Part shown: one piece after another, positions 35,201 through 42,323 of the stretch | Numbering within the stretch: the first letter of the stretch is position 1 | How the letters are laid out: every line of letters begins with the position of its first letter | Assembly (NCBI GenBank): GCA_002633005.1 | Contig: NMRA01000006.1 | Span: 454,677-496,999 of the forward strand | Source: Phoronis australis | Taxonomy: Eukaryota > Phoronida > Phoronidae | DNA: 42,323 nucleotides | Direction of reading: 5' to 3' | The notes under the pieces: generated by a model | Database searches by the model: none | The model's input: only the letters and a program-made list of their open reading frames with translations | Told to the model about the DNA's origin: nothing | Position numbers and translations under genes: made by a program

Positions 35201-35790
35201 AAATATGTTTAATCCCCGCGTACGTTTGTTTTATCTACGCTTACTTTTAGTTCTCAAACGATCATCGTTCTGCTGAAATCGACGTGTAGTTTTATTTAAT
35301 CAACGCGTCCTTTCATATAGTCCAAACACGCACTATTTTTACCACGCGCCAGGAGCGCGCAAAATGGCCAGTTGCCGATTTGGGCAACTGAACGAAGGAC
35401 TGCTCGAAAAAAGTTCTGGACTTTGTTCGAGTTGAAAGGAATAAGACATTGGCGGCCTCTTAAGGTGTTTTTCTATGTGAAAAGGGTACCTGATTTAGAT
35501 ATTTTAATCAATGTGAGGCATAATTTGCCAAAAAATGTCCGGCGTACAAAGCCCCTGCAGGAGCTTCACCGTCTCTACTGGGGCCAGTCGAGACGGTCGC
35601 AGAAACATAATTTTGAACTCAGCTCACTCGACATTGGTGCAGTAGCAGAGGACAGTTAGAAACAAGGTTAAAAAGCCGCGGCAAGGATTCACTAGAACTC
35701 TCCAGTATTTCAGACTCTACTGGGACGACAGTGGCAGTGATTACCGTTTGCCTAATTTTTTAAAGTATGAGCGTGTCATTGTCTCGTTGA
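32292..35790. other. Non-coding stretch
   Basis: No gene recognised. Small frames at 33469-33687, 33890-34212 and 34349-34552 lack domains. Around 35100-35400 the base composition is richer in GC and an ATG (35364) starts a 23-codon frame; this might be a promoter region but I see no exon. Confidence 0.4.
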
Positions 35791-35960
35791 TTTTTTTTAA
35801 TGTTTATTATGAAATCTTCAGAATACAAGGAATATACATAACCCAGAAAGCGCCAAGAGGCATTAGGTCTGGGTAAAAAATACAAAGAAGTCTATATACA
35901 ATTATTATACGAATATGATTCATAACTGTTCATGATGCCGACTAGTCCATAATGTACCTG
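35791..35960 (-). mobile_element. Possible 3' end of a retroposed element
   Basis: On the minus strand the block ACCCAGACCTAATGCC, then GGCGCTTTCTGGGTTATG, is followed by AATAAA at 35808-35803 and eight A at 35798-35791. This looks like the 3' UTR and poly(A) tail of a LINE-like or processed copy. The assignment rests on layout only; no target duplication found. Confidence 0.35.
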
Positions 35961-36077
35961 TTCTAACGTTGTTCAAACTTGTTCATGATTTCAATGATTT
36001 GGAACATGAGAATCACTTTGTAACAGAAATAAAATCCCGAGTTTTGTCAAAAACCAACATTTAACTGGTCACTTATT

Positions 36078-37181
36078 CACGGGTGAGAAGCAACATGATC
36101 GCCGGACCCAAAACATGATCGCCGGTCCTCCACTGGACCGACTCACCACAAAACAGGACCTACTGGGATCAAACAGGACAGGCAGACCAGAAAATGGGAC
36201 CGACAAACCTAAAACATGACCGCCTTACCACAAAACAGGACCGCCGGAGACTGAACATGACTATCGAGGATTGAAACTTTAGCGCCCCACCACTCAATTT
36301 TGATGCCATATCGACAATTGAAAAAAATCAACATTTAAAATTAATAAATCTAATAAAAACCCAACCACGTTGCACGTTTTTGAGCTAAATAATTACAACT
36401 TTATCCACTGCGTTAGTTTAGATCAAAATAAAACTCACTTTATCCAATTTGACACTTTAGTCAAGTAAAAAAACCCGTTCGCGGATAACTGGTTCTCGGG
36501 TGATTTTCTTCATAAGCAGCGTATACTAAATATACAGCTTTGCGCCGATGTGGCTACAAAACTGAACAAATAAAATCTGACACAAAATTAGTGTCATCAA
36601 AGACTACACTCTTCCTTCAGTAAATTAAATTATCTATTTGGAAAATTGGAGTTCTACCGTTATTCTGCTGCTAAAATTGTGGTGCGATCTTTTACGTCGG
36701 CTTTCGGCGCCTTGAAATATTGCGTCACCTATTGGCCAGTTTCTTTTTTCCCGATTCTTCCTTCAACTGTTCTTCTCTTCCAATGCGTTGGGTACATGTC
36801 ACATCAAATTATCGAAACTATCTTCACTTCGTTACCAAGTTTTCAGCAAACCGAATTTCAGATCAAAATTTGCTGCTGCACCTTCCGAGAGATGTTGCAA
36901 AATTTTGGGAAATAGAGCGTGCGCGTGTCACGAGCGCAATGTTTTCAAATCGACGACAAACTTTTATTTGTTACAAAAGGCGGAGAGTTATTTTTTTTTT
37001 CTTAAACGACTATAACGGGCAAGGTAAGTGTCCGTTGACCCCCAGATTTTGCATGCACCCCGTCGGTCATTAGCTCTACATGTTGATACATGTATGTTTC
37101 ACGACCAAGTGACGAGCAGAATTACCGGGGCTGTGTAAAATTTCGGTGTCTAACGGACCTCAACAGACACTGGTACCTAGC
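36078..37181 (+). repeat. Long palindrome, left arm (1.1 kb)
   Basis: Runs from CACGGGTGAGAAGCAACATG to GGTACCTAGC. Matching blocks occur in inverted order in the right arm: the AACATGATCGCCGG array (36091-36260), CTAAATATACAGCTTTGCGC (about 36526), the ACACTCTTCCTT block (about 36606), the SAAKIVVRSFTSAFGA-coding block (about 36660-36715), TTTGTTACAAAAGGC (about 36966) and CCCAGATTTTGCATGCACCC (about 37040). Frames of 89-117 codons exist but differ between arms and hold no known domain. Confidence 0.85.
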
Positions 37182-37219
37182 CAGCCAGCTAGCTGCATGA
37201 AGCCTATCGTCAAAATACA
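37182..37219. repeat. Palindrome centre (spacer of about 38 bp)
   Basis: Short unpaired centre between GGTACCTAGC and GCTAGGTACC. It contains GCCAGCTAGCTGC, itself partly self-complementary. Confidence 0.75.
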
Positions 37220-38249
37220 GCTAGGTACCACTGTGTCAGTGTTGAGCTCCGACAGACCTCGAAATTGCACACAGCCCGGGGTAGTTCTGCTCTTCAACTC
37301 GCCGTAGAACTTGTTTCAACACGTAGAGCTAAAGACCATCGGGGGTGGATGCAAAACTAATCTGGGAGTCAACCGAAACTCACCTTGCTCGTTACAGCCG
37401 TTTTTGTGAAACACAATCTAATAAACGTCATTTTCTTGCATAATTCTTTGCCTTTTGTAACAAAGAAAAGTATGTCGTAGTTTTGAAAACGGTACGTCTG
37501 TGGCACGCGCAGGCGCCATTTCCTAAATTTTTGTGACATCTATCGGGAGATGATGACAGGTTCGCAGCAGCAAAATTTTTTCTGAAATCCGGTTTGCTTC
37601 AATCAAGATTCTAGAAATTTATAATGAAGTGAAACCAGTTCCGATAGTTTGTTGTGACGCGTACGCAACCTCGTGAAAGAACAACAGTTGATTGAAGAAT
37701 GGGCGAAAAAAGAAACTGGCCAATAGGTGACGCAACATTTCATGGCGCCGAAAGCCGACGTAAAAGATCGCACCACAATTTTAGCAGCAGAATAACGATG
37801 GAACGCGAATTTTTCCAACACCGATAAACACTTTATTTTACTCAAGGAAGAGTGTAGTTTTTAATGACACTAGTTTTGTGTCGGATTTTATCTGGTCAGT
37901 TGTTTACCTACATCGGCGTAAAGGTGTATATTTAGTACACAGCTTTGTGCTAAGTGGTACCTACATGTATCTGTATTTTGAGGATAGTCCTCATACAGGT
38001 AGCTGGCTGGTTACGTCATACCTCTGAGTATTACACACAAGCATTGATAACATTTTGTCCTGTGATCATGTTCATTCTGTGGCGGTCCTGTTTTGTGGTG
38101 GGGCGTTGATGCTGTTAGGTGCGTCGGTTCCATTTTCTGGTCCAGCAGACCCAATAATTGATCCCAAAAAGTCTTGTGGTTAGTCTGTCCGATTTGAAGT
38201 ACCGTCGGTCATGTTTTGGGTCCGTCGGTCATGTTGTTTCTCAGCCGTG
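37220..38249 (-). repeat. Long palindrome, right arm (1.03 kb)
   Basis: Inverted, diverged copy of 36078-37181, ending (minus strand) CACGGCTGAGAAACAACATG. A segment equivalent to about 36260-36510 is shorter and different here (37950-38065), and includes a small hairpin GTATTTTGAGGATAGTCCTC. Divergence is roughly uniform, so the palindrome is old rather than an assembly fold-back. Confidence 0.85.
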
Positions 38250-38747
38250 TTACTGTTATAAAATCAGTCTCATCTTGTTCATGTATGCTACACAGATTAA
38301 AAGTCATTTGTACTGCAGGCTTGAGCAGAACTAACAGGTTGCAATCAGACCAACTAAACACCTCAACAAAAGTTTTGAAATTTGTGTTAGCTGGTTCGTG
38401 TTTTCATTACTCTTGGTTTATTTAAATGATGTTGCACACCAATGGAAAGCTCTTTCATTCCCGTTTCCAACAATGCCATATTTTTCAACAAATGTTTGAT
38501 ATGCTCAGAAACTTTGCTGCCAAAGAGGGCTTGGTCTCAACAAAGGGAATGTTGCAAATTCCATTCTCCGTTTTTGCAAGCAGTGTCACCTGTGATGTGC
38601 TGGTGATTGACACGGAGGGGAGGGGGGGGGGGGTAAACACCAAATACGTGAGACACTGAATGTGAACATTGAACTCCTGCTGTTAGCAGGCTCAGTTTGA
38701 ATTATTGTAATTACGAAAACTGTGTTTGGAGTGACCAGTTTGCGAGT

Positions 38748-38943
38748 GTACAGCAAATGGAATGGCCTGCATGCAGCCCAGATTTAAACCCCATCGAATA
38801 CCTGTGGGACCAACTCTGACGGGCTGTACTTGCGCTTGGAACCAACGCAATCACTGTAGCTGGTTTAAGTCGCTCAATGACTCGGGAGTGGAATGCCATC
38901 ACACAGTTACACGTCAGCAGGCTAGTAAACACCATGCGGACAA
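38748..38943 (+). pseudogene. Tc1-like transposase C-terminal fragment
   Basis: Reads QQMEWPACSPDLNPIEYLWD, then QL, then an in-frame stop (TGA 38817-38819), then RAVLALGTNAITVAGLSRSM and TREWNAITQLHVSRLVNTMR. The SPDLNPIE-x-LW block contains the third acidic residue of the DD(34)E catalytic triad (Glu codon 38796-38798). The two Asp residues, the DNA-binding domain and the start are missing. Frame is kept across the stop codon, so decay after internal deletion is moderate. Confidence 0.85.
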
Positions 38944-38946
38944 GAT

Positions 38947-39017
38947 TATTACTGTTGTCTATGAATCAGACTATCACCGTTGTCTATCTATCAGACTATC
39001 ACTGCTGTCTAGTAGTG
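38947..39017 (+). repeat. Tandem repeat, 25-bp unit, 2.8 copies
   Basis: Units start at 38947, 38972 and 38997 with TATYAC; the first two end with ATCAGAC. It lies directly after the transposase fragment. Confidence 0.8.
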
Positions 39018-39324
39018 TTTAAGTGTTGCGAAATTGTCATAAGTTTTTATTACCATTGCAGCACCACTGTAATTGTTCAAAAAGCTAGATGCTCAAACTT
39101 GAATACATATTGACTCCAACTTAATTTGCAACATTTGAGACCAAGCCCTCTTTGGCGGCAAAGTTACTAAACACAACAAACATTTACTGACGGAATGTGA
39201 TTTCGCTGGAAAGAGAAATGACTGGGCTTTTCACTGGAATGAAATATGATTGAATTAAACCAAAAAATAATAGAAATAGTGGTGAGTGAATACTAATTTC
39301 CAAACTTTTGTTGAGATGTGCATA

Positions 39325-41510
39325 TTGAATGTTACTGCGTATTGTTCCCAGCCGCCTCGGAAATATGGCAGCTGCCAGGTAGTTCTGGGATAGTACCGGG
39401 GTAATCATTTTCAATCCAAACAAAAGATAAGAAGAAATGAAAGTTTTAGCGGATAAAAACGTCTATATGAATAATTTTTGTTGACATGTTCTTGTAAAGC
39501 CACGCGAGTCATGGGGGATATTTCTATGCGATGTCAACGTGGGCGACTTTGCGAGTTTTTATAACTGAACATATGACTATAGCTTTGAATCTAAAAACAA
39601 AATTGTTATTACAGTAGGCTGTAACGTTCGCCCAAATTGATGCGAACCCGTTTAAAAAAAATAAACCCCTAGGCAACACTCAAATAAACTTTTAGTTAAA
39701 ATAACTAATAAAAACAGCGTCACCGCCACTTCAATTCTCAAAAAATTCTGACCGAAAAACAAAAAGTTGAAATGAATGCTCATTACATCATTTTCGAAGA
39801 AAAACATAGCATATAACTGCTAAAATATTTATGATGTTATTTGCATGCCAACAGTGCGAATGCAGAAAAGCAACATTCTAATTATGTCGTAACTCAAGAA
39901 CGAATGACAACACTTTAATTAGGACACACGCTTGTCACAGATTTGAATAATGTGGACAACATACTCATTTGTAATTTCTAACGCCTCATGGCAAGTGACA
40001 GGTTTTGCTATTTACTGAAATTTGTTACACAATAATTTTGCCTCTTGTCAAAGTAAAAACAGCCCTTGCCAGGTATGATATTTCGGTTGACAGATTGCAG
40101 TACCTTCAACCATCATGACTGGCGTACACACGTAAAGTATTAGGTCATCTTACGCAATTCGAGAGTTGTGCGTGGTCTTTCATTATTTTTGATAAACATT
40201 TCTTCAAACACAGCAACATCAGTAAAAGTATTATAGTAAATGCAAAGGGGGTATTGAAGAGACTTTGAAATAACTCCTTTTTAACAATTTTTGCTCACGA
40301 CAATAACAATTTCATCCCTAATGCGACCGCTTATTTAAAACCTGCGCAGCATGACTTTTATATGAATTTTGAAAGATTCGGCCACGCATTTCTAAAATTT
40401 GTAACGTATGCCGTAAGTTCTGTTACAGGTGTAACGGGGCTTGGTGTATAAAAAAAAAACAACCAGTAGTTTGCCAAAACGATTTACTTGCAGAGTTTAA
40501 CTCTGGAACAACACAGCACTATTTACAATACAACAAACAAAGGTTGAAACACAGTTTCACGGTTTACACACATTTGTAACATTATTTGTCCTGTGAACCA
40601 CTTCATTAGAAAATCATTCACGTTACCAATAAATTTACACATTCACGCGGATTAGAAACAAGATAGAACAAAGCACAATAACTCTACACAGACGGAAGTA
40701 ATGCAAGGCAATATTGAGACCGCAAAACTAAATCAAAGTGAATGAGGCCCTGTCCGCTTTCTTTCTCGCTTAAAGAGTCTCACTAAACTAAGATATAAAA
40801 TGGTACGACATTACTAAAGCATCAAAAATAGCTCAACACAACGGAATACAATATTGGTGCAAGTAATTGAAATTGAGTCTGGTATTAATTCAAGCAGTGT
40901 CACACCGGAAACAACATGTCCGCCGTACAACATCCGTGCAAACAAGTTGGGCTTTAACCAACTGCCTTCCATTACAAATCCTGCCAAATACAACAAACTG
41001 GACCTACAATTCGTATACAATCGTGAAAAGTTTCAAATACAAATATTAAATAAGCTCAGAAGCTCATTTTACAATTCTCATTTCAAACGGCAAAACACGT
41101 TCATGTCAGTAATAACACAACCTTTCCAATGAACTACAAAAACTGGAATGTACTCAAATTGGGTCGCTAAACTCGAGCCCTATTTGGAAATATCCAGATT
41201 CGGATCACACCAGTCACTCGCAGATCTTCTACTGTCGGCAGAAACTCAAATAACAACACGTTGCAAGTAAGAACACTGGCCGACAGCCTGATGCCGGGTG
41301 AAGTTCACGAGCACTCAACCTCGAGAACCTTGGTTCGAAACCCAGCGAACAGAACTATTTTTCACATAAAATTCACCACTACTACAGAAACATACACACG
41401 TACAATAGACGGCGTAACTTTGCTCTAGCGTGTCTCTAACTCGGGATCATAGACATTTTATACTATAGACCGGGCGCACGCGCTACTGCAGTTGACAACT
41501 TGACGCCATA
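39325..41510. other. AT-rich non-coding stretch
   Basis: No gene recognised. The plus frames at 40854-41132 are open but contain no domain, and the opposite strand is open over the same bases. Confidence 0.45.
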
Positions 41511-41575
41511 TTGGAGAGTGTTTCTAGTCACGTGACACGGTTAATCGCTGTGAAAACAAACATGGCAAATTGCCC
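41511..41575. promoter_or_regulatory. Promoter-like motifs: YY1-type GCCATATT and E-box palindrome
   Basis: GCCATATTGG at about 41507-41516 and the 10-base palindrome GTCACGTGAC at 41527-41536 lie just before ATGGCAAATTGCCC (41562 on). The ATG frame closes after 13 codons. The motif mix is like a metazoan promoter, but no exon can be shown in the remaining 750 bases. Confidence 0.25.
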
Positions 41576-42323
41576 TTTTCAAAGCGCGATATCTAACATA
41601 TAAAGAGGCGGAAGAGTGTGAGTGTTTTTCTGAAACATAAAAAACATTTGATGCAGCACTTAAATGCGTTTTTAAGAGTCAATCAGTCGACAGGGAAATT
41701 ATCAAACTAATAGATCGCAACCAGTGTTAGATTCTCGAGTGGCCTGTGCGGCTGCACGCTTGTCAAGCCACTGCGAGCGATTTGTTTTTTTCGTTTTTTC
41801 AAGAGAAACCAGTAAGATCGAAAATTTGTCGCTCGAAGCAAATACAGGATATCCAGGATACGTGCTGCTCACTCGGGTGGTACGTACTTTCGTCGTGCCC
41901 CAACACCTTTTCAGTATTGAAAGATGACCCCGGGAAACTTTGCAATATTAAAATATGACCTACATGTAGGTCGCTTCTAATGGGGTCTAAATTTAATGTA
42001 AACTACTGTGAAAAATGACCTCATTGGGGTCACATAAATAAATGACAGATTTTTGAAGTTCATCAGGGCGTACTCCCGTTCAGCGACTTTACCAGACAGA
42101 GGGCGGTTGAGAGCATGTGATAACATCTTGCTCTTTGTTAACTGCCTAGCACAGTCTTTTGTCTGGTATGACAACGTGCAGGCTTATTATCGATCACATG
42201 TGAACACAGTCAACCCAGTGTGTTGGTACGTTCGGACAGAATAGATTGTTTTAACTTCGGTTGTAGTTGGACGATTTTGGTGATTCAAAAACTAATGTAT
42301 AAGCATGATCAGTATTTTATAGG
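41576..42323. other. Non-coding end of window with TGACC/GGTCA motif group
   Basis: No gene seen. Positions 41925-42032 hold TGACCCC, a perfect 16-base palindrome GACCTACATGTAGGTC (41957-41972), and TGACC-N7-GGTCA (42016-42032), with ATGGGGTCT and TTGGGGTCA blocks between and within. These resemble nuclear receptor half-sites in everted arrangement. Confidence 0.4.

Larger units (their letters stand above)
38355..39324 (+). mobile_element. Tc1-like transposon remnant with long inverted repeats (970 bp)
   Basis: Terminal inverted repeats of about 205 bases lie at 38355-38560 and 39123-39324. Shared blocks are CTCAACAAAAGTTTTGAAAT, TTGGTTTA, AAATGTTTG and CCAAAGAGGGCTTGGTCTCA. A TA dinucleotide bounds each end (38355-38356 and 39323-39324), as expected for Tc1/mariner target sites. 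Ends of 200-250 bases are typical of the IR/DR group of Tc1-like elements. Most of the transposase is deleted, so the copy cannot move itself. Confidence 0.75.

Noticed and set aside
36646-37845. Peptide shared by both palindrome arms (SAAKIVVRSFTSAFGA) as a conserved protein
   Set aside because: The similarity follows from nucleotide similarity of the arms; downstream frames diverge and stop at different places.
40854-41132. 92-codon plus-strand frame
   Set aside because: The opposite strand is open too; composition is AT-rich and no domain is visible.
41290-41350. tRNA-like B box GGTTCGAAACCC
   Set aside because: The T stem has a mismatch and no D arm, anticodon arm or acceptor stem can be built around it.

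Overview
The window looks like a gene-poor stretch of a nuclear genome from an AT-rich marine invertebrate. An anthozoan such as a stony coral is my best guess. Reasons: spliced exons with GT-AG introns of several kb, no operons or bacterial ribosome sites, a metazoan-specific gene, and many short palindromic and foldback repeats. The species cannot be named from the sequence alone.

One gene is well supported. It lies on the minus strand and is a SKOR-type (SKI family transcriptional corepressor, also called Corl or Fussel) gene. Its large coding exon (16584-17861) carries a Ski/Sno/Dac domain followed by a SAND-like Smad4-binding domain. I could chain it through four small downstream exons (14623-14668, 13757-13840, 8449-8535, 6259-6371). 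All junctions have good splice signals and matching phases, giving a 535-residue protein that ends at a TAA. Exon 1 is non-coding or nearly so and lies upstream. A TATA box followed by a CAG/GTAAGA donor near 26055-26139 is the best candidate for it, which would make the gene about 20 kb long.

The rest is non-coding DNA shaped by mobile elements. From left to right: a frameshifted THAP zinc-finger fragment (185-464); a hAT-like short element with G-rich ends (2013-2662); a foldback MITE (4207-4620); the SKOR 3' end, exons and introns, with an intronic hairpin and several repeats (5391-17882); a direct duplication of about 0.4-0.5 kb joined by a single N (22110-23027); a 41-bp tandem repeat (27291-27399); a cluster of CRE sites (28922-29005); two copies of a 120-bp MITE (31245-31362, 32168-32291); a possible retroelement 3' end (35791-35960); a 2.2-kb imperfect palindrome (36078-38249); and, 105 bp after it, a 970-bp Tc1-like element with terminal repeats of about 205 bp and a dead transposase tail (38355-39324).

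Outside these I see no convincing protein-coding gene. No rRNA, tRNA or CRISPR array was recognised. All similarity and identity judgements were made by eye.
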